Assembly (NCBI GenBank): GCA_016703105.1
Contig: JADJCS010000014.1
Coordinates: forward strand, 172,507-236,506
DNA length: 64,000 nucleotides
DNA from: Flavobacteriales bacterium
GTDB lineage: Bacteria; Bacteroidota; Bacteroidia; Flavobacteriales_F; PHOS-HE28
Reading direction: 5' to 3'
Under the pieces are notes generated by a model, which worked only from the letters and a program-made list of their open reading frames with translations, had not been told where the DNA came from and made no database searches. Position 1 is the stretch's first letter. Each line of letters begins with the position of its first letter. Both the position numbers and the translations under genes were made by a program. Shown here one piece after another: positions 1-8,624 of the stretch.

Positions 1-2
1 CG

Positions 3-1553
3 GACTCCGGCATCGGCATACCAGCGGATAGGCTTGAGGCGATCTTCAAACCGTTCGATCAGGTCGATGGGAGCGCGCAACGCCAGTACGGTGGCACCGG
101 TCTTGGCCTCACCATCACCAAGCAATTGGTCGAGCTGCACGGCGGTACGCTCACCGCCCGAAGCGCGGTCGGCAAAGGCTCCATTTTCACCTTCACACTA
201 CCCGCCACCCGTGAGAAGGCCACCCCCATGAAGGTAAGCGCCGCGCTCTCCCGCGCACGTACATTGGACGATAGCGCTACCGTGGTGCGGGTGGTACACA
301 CAAAGAAGGACGGTGCGTTCAGGATCCTCGTGGTGGATGATGAACCGGTGAACCGGAAGGTGCTCGTGAACTATCTGGCAGATGGCCCCTTCGACGTAGA
401 ACAAGCCGCGAGCGGTCCGGATGCGCTGGAACTACTTAACGCCCATATGCCGGACGTCGTACTTCTGGATGTGATGATGCCCGGCATGAGCGGCTATGAG
501 ACCTGCCAGCATATCCGAGAGAAATACCTGAGCAGCGAGCTGCCCGTGATCATGCTCACAGCGAAGGACCAGGTGAACGATCTGGTGCAAGGTTTCAACA
601 CCGGCGCCAATGATTATCTGATCAAACCGGTGAACCGCAATGAACTGATGGCGCGGCTCAAGACGCACCTGAACCTGCTCAAGATCAATAATTCGTACAG
701 CCGGTTCGTGCCACGCGATTTCCTGCGCTCCTTGGGAAAGGAGAACATCATCGATGTGCAATTGGGTGATCAGATCAAGGACGACATCACGGTTATGTTC
801 AGCGATATCCGTGGATACACCACCCTGAGCGAATCGATGACGGTCGATGAGAACTTCCGCTTCCTGAACGCCTTCATGGGGCATGTGGGACCGGTGATCC
901 AGAAGCACCACGGATTCGTGAACCAATTCCTGGGCGATGGTCTGATGACACTTTTCCAGCGCCACCCGGAGGATTGCCTGCGCGCTTCCTTGGAAATGCA
1001 CGCCACGGTGTCGGACTACAACACGCGTCGCGCTGCGAAAGGAAGACAGCCGGTTCGCATCGGCATCGGCATGCACTATGGGTCGCTGATGATGGGCATC
1101 ATCGGCGATGAGAAGCGCATGGACGCCGGCGTGGTGAGCGATACGGTGAACACCGCCGCGCGCGTCGAAGGTCTCACCAAGTATTACGGTGCTTCCATCC
1201 TGTTGAGCCAAGCCACCGTGGAACGCATCGGGGATGTTTCCGCATATGCACATCGCTTCCTGGGACGCGTGTTGATGAAGGGCAAGATGAAGCCCATGGC
1301 CATCTATGAGTTCTATGGAGGGGATCCGCCGTCCACCATCGATCGTCGGGAACGCACCGCGAAAGATTTCGCTGCCGGCCTCGAGGCATATTACGAGAGG
1401 CGGTTCGCGGAAGCGGCCAAGCACTTCGGAAAGGTCACCAGCATCGATCCGGATGACCTCGCCGCCCAGCTCTATGCGGGCCACTGCATACGCTTCGTGG
1501 TGCATGGTGTGCCGGAGGAATGGACCGGCGTAGAGGAGATGATCGGAAAGTAG
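3..1553 (+). CDS. Hybrid histidine kinase / receiver / class III nucleotide cyclase (5' end outside window)
   Basis: The reading frame is open from base 3, so the N-terminus lies upstream. What is seen is the end of an HATPase domain (DSGIGIP G1 box, then a YGGTGLGL G2 box), a receiver domain (ILVVDDEPVN, phospho-acceptor Asp in LLDVMMPG, Lys in LIKPVN) and a class III adenylate/guanylate cyclase domain. The cyclase keeps both metal-binding aspartates (MFSDIRGYT and FLGDGLMTLF) and the transition-state Asn and Arg (SDTVNTAARVE), so it should be active. A short C-terminal tail follows. The role inferred is phosphorelay control of cyclic nucleotide synthesis within one chain. Whether the product is cAMP or cGMP cannot be decided from this sequence; the Asp before TVN favours ATP. 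The sensory part is unknown because it is missing. Confidence 0.85.
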   Translation, partial: DSGIGIPADRLEAIFKPFDQVDGSAQRQYGGTGLGLTITKQLVELHGGTLTARSAVGKGSIFTFTLPATREKATPMKVSAALSRARTLDDSATVVRVVHTKKDGAFRILVVDDEPVNRKVLVNYLADGPFDVEQAASGPDALELLNAHMPDVVLLDVMMPGMSGYETCQHIREKYLSSELPVIMLTAKDQVNDLVQGFNTGANDYLIKPVNRNELMARLKTHLNLLKINNSYSRFVPRDFLRSLGKENIIDVQLGDQIKDDITVMFSDIRGYTTLSESMTVDENFRFLNAFMGHVGPVIQKHHGFVNQFLGDGLMTLFQRHPEDCLRASLEMHATVSDYNTRRAAKGRQPVRIGIGMHYGSLMMGIIGDEKRMDAGVVSDTVNTAARVEGLTKYYGASILLSQATVERIGDVSAYAHRFLGRVLMKGKMKPMAIYEFYGGDPPSTIDRRERTAKDFAAGLEAYYERRFAEAAKHFGKVTSIDPDDLAAQLYAGHCIRFVVHGVPEEWTGVEEMIGK

Positions 1554-1611
1554 TGCCGTGGGGGCCGGATCTATTTTGGAGGCCCGTTCGGTGGACGGAG
1601 GATGACCACCT

Positions 1612-3042
1612 ATGAGAACGTTCCTGATCAGAACCGCCGGACCGTTGCTCGCCGTGCTCGTGGCCTGGGCCAGCTGGCGGTTGGGCGCACCGGCCGCATG
1701 CATGGCGGGTATCGTGGCGTGGATGGCCCTGTGGTGGATCAGCGAAGCGGCCCCTTTGGCGATCACGTCGTTGTTACCGCTGGTGCTCTTTCCTCTGTGC
1801 GGTGTACTGGGTACGGCGGAAACAGCGATCAACTATGGGCGGGATATCATCTTTCTTTTCCTCGGCGGCTTCCTGCTCGCCTTGGGGATCGAGCGCAGCG
1901 GGCTGCATCGGCGTGTCGCGCTGATCATTGTGGGCCGCGTCGGGACATCGCCCGCCCGGCTCGTGATCGGGATCATGATCGCCAGCGGACTGCTCAGCAT
2001 GTGGATCAACAGTACAGCCTGCGTGCTGGTGATGCTGCCCATCGCATTGAGCCTGGTGGATGGTCTCCGTGCCAGTGAACGCCACGATCGGTTCGCCGTG
2101 GCGATGTTGCTGGCCGTGGGCTATGGTGCCACCATCGGTGGGATGGCCACACCGGTGGGCACACCGCCGAACCTGGTCTTCCTGGAATTGGCGAAGCAAT
2201 TGTTGCCGGACCGCGCGGCGATCGGATTCGGACAGTGGATGACCTTCGGCGTACCCTTCGCGGCCGCATATATGTTATTTGCCTGGGGCCTGCTGGTGCT
2301 CCTGCACACCCGCCATGTGCCACGCGATCCGCACGGAGCGGCCGATGTACGTGCCGAACTGAAAGCGTTGGGCCGTATGCGCACCGCCGAGCATCTCGCC
2401 GCGTGCGTCTTCACGCTCGCCGCATTGCTCTGGATCACCGGGGACGACCTTTCGATCAGCGATACGTTCACCTTGCATGGTTGGCGTTCGTTCACCGGAT
2501 GGAAGGGGATGAGCGATGCCGGTGTGGCCCTGGCGTGCGCGATCCCCCTGTTCCTGATCCCCGTTGGCGCGCCGGGTGACAGGAAGCCGTTGTTGGACTG
2601 GGACTTCGCGCAGATGCGTGTGCCCTGGGGGGTGCTTCTGCTCATCGGTTCCGGTTTCGCCCTGGCGAACGGCTTCACCGCCAGCGGGCTGGACCAGGTG
2701 CTCGGCCATGCCTTGGCGGGTTGGCACTTCGGGTCCTCTGCGACCCAGGTGGGCGCTTTGGGGCTTGGGGTGGTGTTCCTGAGCGAGTTGGGCAGCAATA
2801 CCGCTGTGGCCAGCTTGATCCTGCCCATCCTCGCCAGCACGGCGCCGGCATGGGGCATGGATCCGGTGTCCATCATGATCCCCGCCACGCTCGCCGCCAG
2901 TTGCGGCTTTATGCTGCCCATAGCCAGTCCCATGCAGGCGATCGTCTTCGGGACGGGGCGTATCCCGGTGCGCAGCATGGTACGGGCCGGTATTTGGATG
3001 GACCTGATCGGGGTGGTGCTGCTCGTGCTCTTCTTCATGTGA
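1612..3042 (+). CDS. SLC13/DASS family sodium-coupled anion (dicarboxylate/sulfate) transporter
   Basis: A 476-residue polytopic membrane protein, the usual length for the divalent anion:sodium symporter family. The two family signatures are present: an SNT-like motif in the first half (WINSTACVLVMLP) followed by TPVGTPPNLVF, and SNTAVASLILPILAS in the second half. These motifs build the sodium and substrate site in known members such as VcINDY. The substrate (C4-dicarboxylate, citrate, sulfate) cannot be read from the sequence. The start chosen has a purine-rich stretch (ggacggagga) 8-10 bases upstream. It lies 58 bp after the cyclase hybrid on the same strand and could be co-transcribed, but there is no evident functional link. 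Confidence 0.88.
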   Translation: MRTFLIRTAGPLLAVLVAWASWRLGAPAACMAGIVAWMALWWISEAAPLAITSLLPLVLFPLCGVLGTAETAINYGRDIIFLFLGGFLLALGIERSGLHRRVALIIVGRVGTSPARLVIGIMIASGLLSMWINSTACVLVMLPIALSLVDGLRASERHDRFAVAMLLAVGYGATIGGMATPVGTPPNLVFLELAKQLLPDRAAIGFGQWMTFGVPFAAAYMLFAWGLLVLLHTRHVPRDPHGAADVRAELKALGRMRTAEHLAACVFTLAALLWITGDDLSISDTFTLHGWRSFTGWKGMSDAGVALACAIPLFLIPVGAPGDRKPLLDWDFAQMRVPWGVLLLIGSGFALANGFTASGLDQVLGHALAGWHFGSSATQVGALGLGVVFLSELGSNTAVASLILPILASTAPAWGMDPVSIMIPATLAASCGFMLPIASPMQAIVFGTGRIPVRSMVRAGIWMDLIGVVLLVLFFM

Positions 3043-3137
3043 GCCGATCACCGCGTTAGGGATCCTGTCAACTTCTTGCGAACTTCATCGGCTCTTGCAC
3101 TGGGCGATCGTGCCTCGTGCCAACCAACGATCCCTGC

Positions 3138-4091
3138 ATGATGACACGCTTACGCCCGTTCACACTACTGATCACTTGTGCCGCGATCACCGCCCAGGGG
3201 CAGGTCGCCTTCTCCTATCCGGACGCTTTGCCGGAAGAAGGAACGCACAATTTGGCCCAGCGGATCGCTCCGTTGCCGACCTATTCCGCCGCCCCACCGT
3301 GGAATTTCAATGGGCTCACCTTCGGGTCCATCGCCAGTTACATCGAGGTGTGGCGCCCGGCGGCTGGAACCCCCTACGCTGCCCAGGTGCCTCAAGCCAC
3401 CCATTGCCTGTACAATCAGCTGGAATTCCCGGTGATCTACGACTACTTCGTGACCAGTACTTCGGGGATCCAGCAAGTGGCCTCCGGTTCCACCGGCGGT
3501 TTCTTCAACTACCTGGACCCCTGGCAGGTCTATGTGTTCCCGAACCAGATCGCCACCGGATACAACGACAACTACACGGTGAGCGGGAACACCTACCAGG
3601 GGATCGTGAATCCGCTCGCCAAAGGGACCATGCTCACCCCCTTTGGTGATCACGCCAATGTGGTATTGATCGAGTTCGGCTTCAACGATGGTAGCGGTAC
3701 CGGCACCGTCTTCACCTACAAGTGGTTCCGCGATACCAACTGCATGATCCCCATCGCAGAGTACAACCCCGATACACAGGAACTCACCCTCAACACACCC
3801 ATCAGCGTCACTCCGCTCTCCGTGCCCGAGTTCGATGCGGCATCGGTGTCCATGGGCCCAAATCCGGCGACCTACGGCACGGTGCGGCTCCAATGGACCG
3901 GTACAGCGGTCCAGGCCGATCTGCGCATCATCGCCGCCGACGGCCGCATGGTCCACCAACAGAACGTGGTCTCCGGTCCCAATGGATCGATCGATCTGGA
4001 CCTGAGCGCGCTGACCCCTGGAACGTATGCCGTGCGCATGGACCAAGCGGGCGAGCTGCTTTGGCAGGAACGGCTTGTGGTAGTGCGTTGA
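3138..4091 (+). CDS. Secreted protein with T9SS type A sorting domain
   Basis: A 317-residue protein. The start at the ATG-ATG at 3138 gives a clean signal peptide (MMTRLRPFTLLITCAAITAQ). The C-terminal ~80 residues are a T9SS sorting domain: MGPNPATYGTVRLQW (the PNP core), DGRMVHQQ, LTPGTYAVRM and a final LVVVR. It should cross the outer membrane by the type IX system and be anchored or released at the surface. The central ~210 residues are rich in aromatic residues and Asn/Gly, and match no domain I recognise. An upstream in-frame start at 3117 would put seven extra residues before the signal peptide and is less likely. A strong hairpin follows the stop. Confidence 0.8.
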   Translation: MMTRLRPFTLLITCAAITAQGQVAFSYPDALPEEGTHNLAQRIAPLPTYSAAPPWNFNGLTFGSIASYIEVWRPAAGTPYAAQVPQATHCLYNQLEFPVIYDYFVTSTSGIQQVASGSTGGFFNYLDPWQVYVFPNQIATGYNDNYTVSGNTYQGIVNPLAKGTMLTPFGDHANVVLIEFGFNDGSGTGTVFTYKWFRDTNCMIPIAEYNPDTQELTLNTPISVTPLSVPEFDAASVSMGPNPATYGTVRLQWTGTAVQADLRIIAADGRMVHQQNVVSGPNGSIDLDLSALTPGTYAVRMDQAGELLWQERLVVVR

Positions 4092-4109
4092 GCCTTCTTC
4101 GGTAGTGGT

Positions 4110-4136
4110 GGCCCGGCTCCTGGAAAGGGCCGGGCC
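4110..4136. terminator. Bidirectional hairpin terminator
   Basis: A GC-rich stem (GGCCCGG at 4110-4116 pairing with CCGGGCC at 4130-4136, extendable inward by C-G, T-G and C-G pairs) lies between two convergent genes. Short T-rich sequence flanks it on the plus side (gcttattt). It probably ends transcription from both sides. Confidence 0.6.
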
Positions 4137-4138
4137 GC

Positions 4139-4543
4139 TTATTTCCGCGGTCCGATCGCCCACGTCGGCCGATCCGTTCGTTCGTTCCCGTGTACCAGTT
4201 CCACCATCCGTTCCTGGGTGATCCATCCGGTTATCGTCCCGTGCTTTGAGCGTGCGGCCCGATAGAGCACCGTGCCTTGCCGGAAGTTCCACGTGCGTTG
4301 CACCATCACGACCGGCCCGCTCTGCGCCAGGTTCACCTCGGCGTCCTTTTCAAAGCGCGCGTACATCGCGATGGCCTTCAGCAGATCGGCATGCGGCACG
4401 TAGTAGTGGATCAGCAGCTCGCGGTCCGGCGCGCGGGTGTGCAGGGTATACGTCCATCCATGGACCGGGTCGGACCGCCCGTTCAAGATGGGCACCACCT
4501 GGCCTTCGTAAGGAACAAGACCGTGTACAGGGAATGGGGTCAT
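4139..4543 (-). CDS. Hypothetical protein
   Basis: A 134-residue protein on the minus strand between the T9SS gene and lysA. I do not recognise a family. Codon choice is typical of this genome (strong G/C in third positions, e.g. runs of CTG, ATC, GTG), which the overlapping plus-strand frames do not show. No signal peptide or membrane segment is evident. The sequence is rich in Arg, Trp and His and soluble-looking, with a beta-rich character (WNFRQGTVLYRAA, TITGWITQERM). It is a single-gene unit transcribed away from lysA, with the intergenic space of 91 bp holding both promoters. Confidence 0.6.
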   Translation of the reverse strand: MTPFPVHGLVPYEGQVVPILNGRSDPVHGWTYTLHTRAPDRELLIHYYVPHADLLKAIAMYARFEKDAEVNLAQSGPVVMVQRTWNFRQGTVLYRAARSKHGTITGWITQERMVELVHGNERTDRPTWAIGPRK

Positions 4544-4634
4544 GATCGCAGCGGACCGACGCGGAAAATGTCGATCCGCTCGCCAAGAAGGTAGGGACGC
4601 CGATCCACACGGGGCACCGCGCTACATTCAACCC

Positions 4635-5867
4635 ATGGAACTCAAGGATGGAACCTATCGGATCGGAGGATCGCCGGTCGAGGATCTGGCCGCGCTGGCG
4701 GGCACGCCGGTATACGTGTACGATGCGGGCATCATCGATCGCCAGGTACATCGTTTGCGCGCGGCGTTCACGGACATCCCCTTACGCGTGTTGTACGCGT
4801 GCAAGGCGCTCACGAACATGACAGTGCTTCGCCACATGCGCACGCTCGGTTGCGGGCTGGACGCCGTGAGCATCCAGGAGGTGGAGATCGGCTTGCGGGC
4901 CGGGTTCCTGCCAAAGGAGATCCTCTTCACACCGAACATGGTGGCGTACTCCGAGTACCAACGCGCCGTGGAACTGGGTGTCATGATCAATATCGATTCG
5001 CTGAGCGTGCTGGAACACTTCGGCCACGACTTCGGCGATCGGGTCCCGGTGTGCATCCGCTTCAATCCTCATATCATGGCCGGCGGCAACGAGCGCATCA
5101 GCACCGGCCACATCGACAGCAAGTTCGGCATCAGCATCCACCAGTTACGGCATGTGGAACGAGTGCTCGCCACGACCGGGCTACGTGTGAACGGCCTCCA
5201 CATGCACACCGGCAGTGACATCCTCGATGCAGAGGTCTTTTTACAAGGGGCCGAGATCATCTTGGAGATCGCGGGATCCTTTCCGAGCATCACCTTCCTT
5301 GATCTCGGTAGCGGCTTCAAGGTGCCGTACAAGCCCGACGACATCGGTACCGACATCGAGGACCTGGGCAAGCAGCTCGGTGAACGACTGGCCCGTTTCA
5401 ATGCGGAACGCACGACACCAGTAGAGGTCTGGTTCGAACCGGGCAAGTTCCTGGTGAGCGAGGCCGGGGTGCTGCTGGTGCGTGTGGATCAGGTGAAGCA
5501 TACCACGGCTACCGTCTTCGCTGGTGTGGACAGCGGCCTCAACCATTCGATCCGGCCCATGCTATACGGTTCCTATCATGGCATTGTGAACGTCAGTTCA
5601 CCGGAAGGCAAACCACGCATCTATACCGTGGCCGGATACATCTGCGAAACCGACACCTTCGCCTGGGACCGCAAGCTCGCCGAAGTGCATGAAGGCGATC
5701 TGCTCGCCTTCCTCAACGCGGGTGCTTACGGTTACAGCATGGCCAGCAATTACAACAGCCGCCCACGCCCACCGGAGATCCTTGTCAAGGACGGCAAGGC
5801 GCAACTGATCCGCCGGCGCGAAACGATCGAAGACCTGCTGGCGACGCAATTGGACGGCGGCACATGA
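4635..5867 (+). CDS. lysA: Diaminopimelate decarboxylase
   Basis: A PLP-dependent group IV (alanine-racemase-fold) decarboxylase that makes L-lysine from meso-diaminopimelate. The protein has 410 residues, the family norm. Visible key residues are the PLP lysine in YACKALTN (Lys57), the phosphate-binding HMHTGSD motif, the EPGK loop (usually EPGR), the catalytic cysteine region CETDTF and GAYGYSMASNYN near the C-terminus. An in-frame ATG 93 bases upstream would add residues with no match to the family; ATG 4635 starts exactly at the conserved region and is preceded by a TACATTC promoter-like element. The stop codon overlaps the start of the next gene (ATGA), so the two are translationally coupled. 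Confidence 0.92.
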   Translation: MELKDGTYRIGGSPVEDLAALAGTPVYVYDAGIIDRQVHRLRAAFTDIPLRVLYACKALTNMTVLRHMRTLGCGLDAVSIQEVEIGLRAGFLPKEILFTPNMVAYSEYQRAVELGVMINIDSLSVLEHFGHDFGDRVPVCIRFNPHIMAGGNERISTGHIDSKFGISIHQLRHVERVLATTGLRVNGLHMHTGSDILDAEVFLQGAEIILEIAGSFPSITFLDLGSGFKVPYKPDDIGTDIEDLGKQLGERLARFNAERTTPVEVWFEPGKFLVSEAGVLLVRVDQVKHTTATVFAGVDSGLNHSIRPMLYGSYHGIVNVSSPEGKPRIYTVAGYICETDTFAWDRKLAEVHEGDLLAFLNAGAYGYSMASNYNSRPRPPEILVKDGKAQLIRRRETIEDLLATQLDGGT

Positions 5868-7657
5868 TCGCTTCCCGTGGGATACGCGCGGGGATCGTCA
5901 TCGCGGTTGTTCTGGTACGCCTTCAAGCACCGGGACAAGATCACCGCGTCGAACAACTGAAGGAGTTGCGAGCCAGGGGTGAGCATGCCCCCCTCGAAAC
6001 CGAGGCGAAGCGCCTTCTCGCCGATGCAAAGACGAAGGACCTTCGCTACGAAGCCGAATACCACTGGGCCTTTGCCCGAAGCGGCAAGGATGACCCGCTG
6101 GGTGCTGTGGAGCACGCGCAGAAAGCCCTTCTCGTAGCGCGTGGGATCGCGGACACCTCGCGCGTGCTGGCCTCACTGTACCAACTCACCAAGTTCAATG
6201 TGGAAGGGCGGCACTTCGAAGAGGCCGATCGCTTCCGTCGTGAGCACTTGGCCTTGGCACGGGCATACGGGCGCGATACCATCCAGCAAGCGCTCGCACT
6301 CAACAGCATGGGGAGCATGTACAGCCGCATCGAGCGCCCGGATTCCGAGGAGTACTGTTACCGCGAAGGGCTGAAGTTGCTCGGTGACAGCAAGCACGTG
6401 GTGAAGCAAGCCTTGTTGGGCAACCTCGCAAGCACGTTAAGCGCAAAGGGCGAACACGCTGAAGCGGCGAAGCTCCATGAACAGGTTCTGGCCGAGCTGG
6501 ACAGCACCGATCTGCACAACAAGGCCTGGACGTTGAGCAACCTCGGTCGGTCATTGATGTACGCCAAACGCTACCCCGAGGCCCTCGCGGCGTTCGATAC
6601 CGGCGACTCGCTGAACGCCGCCAGCGGCAATGCGCTCGATCTGGCCATCGACCTCGCCGAACTGCGCGCGGAATGCCTGGAGGCCATGGGCGATATCACC
6701 GGAGCTTACGCGATGATCAGGCGTGCCCGCGATCTGCAGGACACGCTCTTCGACCGATCCATGAACGAGCAGTACCTGGAACTGGAGAAGCGTTTCGAGA
6801 CCCAGTTGAAGGAAGAAGAGATCCAACGGCTCGATGCACAGGCCCGAGAACAGGACGAACGCCTTCGCTTGCGCAACGTGCAGCTCTATGGAAGTCTCGC
6901 GCTCGCTGTTCTGGCCTTGAGCGCGGCGCTGCTCGTGTGGCGCAACCTGCGGCAAAGGCGTAAGTACTCCGCCACACTGGAGAAGTTGAACGCGGAACTG
7001 AGCGAGCAGAAGACCCGGATCGAGGAGATCAACCGATTGCTGCAACTGAAAGTGCTGCGCACGCAGATGAACCCGCACTTCATCTACAACAGCCTCAACG
7101 CTATCCATAACCTCGTGCGCAAGGGCGAGGCGGCCGCGGCAAGCGCCTACCTCGATGGCTTCGCGCGCTTGTTGCGCATGGTGCTCGACCACAGTGTGAA
7201 GGAACGGGTGCCTCTTGCGGATGAGATCGCTTTTCTGCGCCAGTACCTCAAACTGGAAGCGATGCGTTTCGAGGATGGACTGGAATACGTGGTTGATGCC
7301 GATCGCGCACTGCTCGATGATGAGGACCTGCTCGTACCAACGCTGCTCGTGCAGCCCTTCGTGGAGAACGCGGTGTGGCACGGGCTCGCACCGAAGCAAG
7401 GCGAGAAGAAATTGAGCGTGCGCTTCGCGATGCGGGGGGACCAAGTGGTCTGCACGGTGGAGGAAAATGGCGTTGGAAGGAACGCCGCGCCGAAGCGGGC
7501 TCATCCCGACGGAAGCGCGAGCATGGGCCTTCAACTCACGAACGAGCGCTTGCAGTTGCTGGCCTTCAAGCTCGGGGACACGGGCCGCGTGAAGTTCACC
7601 GATCTGATGGAAGCGGGTGCGCCTGCGGGGACTCGGGTTGAAGTCTTGCTTGGCTAG
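5864..7657 (+). CDS. TPR-containing LytS-type sensor histidine kinase
   Basis: A 597-residue protein. A short hydrophobic N-terminus is followed by helical TPR-like repeats (residues ~30-310), a coiled coil, one membrane segment (around residue 345, LALAVLALSAALLVW), a second coiled coil and a His_kinase/HATPase module. The phospho-acceptor motif MNPHFIYNSLNAIHNL (His near residue 405) is the signature of the LytS/YehU family. The N-box region (LVQPFVENAVWHG) is intact. A LytTR response regulator follows 141 bp downstream and is the obvious partner. The ATGA overlap with lysA is unusual for a sensor kinase and suggests coupled expression. The ligand is unknown. Confidence 0.88.
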   Translation: MIASRGIRAGIVIAVVLVRLQAPGQDHRVEQLKELRARGEHAPLETEAKRLLADAKTKDLRYEAEYHWAFARSGKDDPLGAVEHAQKALLVARGIADTSRVLASLYQLTKFNVEGRHFEEADRFRREHLALARAYGRDTIQQALALNSMGSMYSRIERPDSEEYCYREGLKLLGDSKHVVKQALLGNLASTLSAKGEHAEAAKLHEQVLAELDSTDLHNKAWTLSNLGRSLMYAKRYPEALAAFDTGDSLNAASGNALDLAIDLAELRAECLEAMGDITGAYAMIRRARDLQDTLFDRSMNEQYLELEKRFETQLKEEEIQRLDAQAREQDERLRLRNVQLYGSLALAVLALSAALLVWRNLRQRRKYSATLEKLNAELSEQKTRIEEINRLLQLKVLRTQMNPHFIYNSLNAIHNLVRKGEAAAASAYLDGFARLLRMVLDHSVKERVPLADEIAFLRQYLKLEAMRFEDGLEYVVDADRALLDDEDLLVPTLLVQPFVENAVWHGLAPKQGEKKLSVRFAMRGDQVVCTVEENGVGRNAAPKRAHPDGSASMGLQLTNERLQLLAFKLGDTGRVKFTDLMEAGAPAGTRVEVLLG

Positions 7658-7685
7658 GGTCGATCACCGCCACGACGCCGCGAGC

Positions 7686-7726
7686 GCCAAGGACCCGCCA
7701 AGGACCCGCCAAGGACCCGCCAAGGA
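7686..7726 (+). repeat. 11-bp direct repeat array (3.7 copies)
   Basis: The unit gccaaggaccc occurs three times perfectly at 7686, 7697 and 7708, followed by an eight-base partial copy. It lies in the gap between the sensor kinase and its response regulator, upstream of the regulator's promoter. The 11-bp period equals one DNA turn. Confidence 0.8.
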
Positions 7727-7762
7727 ATTCAACGTTGCGAAGCCGTCGCGTCCGTTGTGTCG

Positions 7763-7793
7763 TTGCGGTGAAAGGAACACGCACTCTAACTTG
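7763..7793 (+). promoter_or_regulatory. Bacteroidota-type promoter of the LytTR regulator
   Basis: TTG (7763-7765), 21 bases, then TAACTTG (7787-7793), a one-base-short variant of the TAnnTTTG -7 element. The start codon is only five bases further on. This suggests that the regulator is transcribed separately from the kinase on a very short leader. Confidence 0.45.
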
Positions 7794-7798
7794 CTCCC

Positions 7799-8536
7799 AT
7801 GATCACGGCGGTGCAGGTGGATGATGAAGCGAGCGCACGCGAATTCCTGCGCTCCCGCCTGAGCGATGTGGCCCCGGAAGTCCAAGTCCTCGGCGAAGCG
7901 AAGAACATCGACGAGGCCGCAAGCATGATCGCGGACACCAAACCGCAACTCGTCTTCCTCGATGTGGAGATGCCCGGCGGCGATGGCTTCGAACTGCTCA
8001 AGCGCCTCGGTCGCTGGGACTTCGATGTCATCTTCACGACAAGTCACCAGCACTACGCCATACAGGCCATCCGCTTCAGCGCGCTGGATTACCTGCTGAA
8101 ACCGGTGCAGGCCGATGAGTTGCGCGCAGCGATCGATCGGCATGTGCAGCACAAAGCCCACGCGTCTACCGACGTGCAGCAGCAGTTCCTCAACAACATC
8201 GTGCAGCGCGATGAGCAGTCCCTGAAGCTCACCCTCACGCACGGCGATCGCACGCACGCCGTTGCACCCGCCGACATCGCCTGGTGCCAGGCCGACGACA
8301 ACTACACCGCGCTGCACCTCGCAGATGAGCGCCGCTTCGTCTCCGCCCGCACACTGAAAGACTACGACGAGATGCTCACCCCGCTGGGCTTCATCCGCGT
8401 ACACAAGAGCGCGCTGGTGAACCGCCGCCATGTGGACGGCATCGATGGCGAAGGACGCGTGCGCCTGCGCAATGGCGTGCGCGTGGAGATCAGCAGGAGA
8501 AGGTTGGAGGAGGTGACGCTTGCGCTGCGAGGCTGA
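7799..8536 (+). CDS. LytTR family response regulator
   Basis: A 245-residue regulator. The N-terminal receiver domain has the acidic pair (VDDE), phospho-acceptor Asp in FLDVEMPGG, Thr/Ser in TTSH and Lys in YLLKPV. The C-terminal LytTR DNA-binding domain (residues ~140-240) shows WCQADDNYTALHL, GFIRVHKSALVN and ISRRRLEEV. It should be phosphorylated by the LytS-type kinase just upstream and bind direct repeats in target promoters; the 11-bp repeat array upstream is a candidate autoregulatory site. The start ATG follows a -7-like element. Confidence 0.9.
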   Translation: MITAVQVDDEASAREFLRSRLSDVAPEVQVLGEAKNIDEAASMIADTKPQLVFLDVEMPGGDGFELLKRLGRWDFDVIFTTSHQHYAIQAIRFSALDYLLKPVQADELRAAIDRHVQHKAHASTDVQQQFLNNIVQRDEQSLKLTLTHGDRTHAVAPADIAWCQADDNYTALHLADERRFVSARTLKDYDEMLTPLGFIRVHKSALVNRRHVDGIDGEGRVRLRNGVRVEISRRRLEEVTLALRG

Positions 8537-8624
8537 CCGTTCCCTCAATCCCTTCCCGTAGCCTCGGTCTTCCTTTCCGTTCGCCCCGTGTTGCGTTCCC
8601 TTGGTCGTGCAATTCCAACGACAC

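Noticed and set aside
432..1832. 466-codon open frame on the minus strand
   Set aside because: It is antisense to the receiver-cyclase gene and part of the transporter; the plus-strand protein has clear domains and motifs, while this translation has none and poor codon use.
3165..4292. 375-codon minus-strand frame over the T9SS gene
   Set aside because: His/Gly/Arg-rich shadow translation without motifs; the plus strand has signal peptide and sorting domain.
6551..7534. 327-codon minus-strand frame
   Set aside because: Shadow of the LytS-type kinase; no domain recognised.
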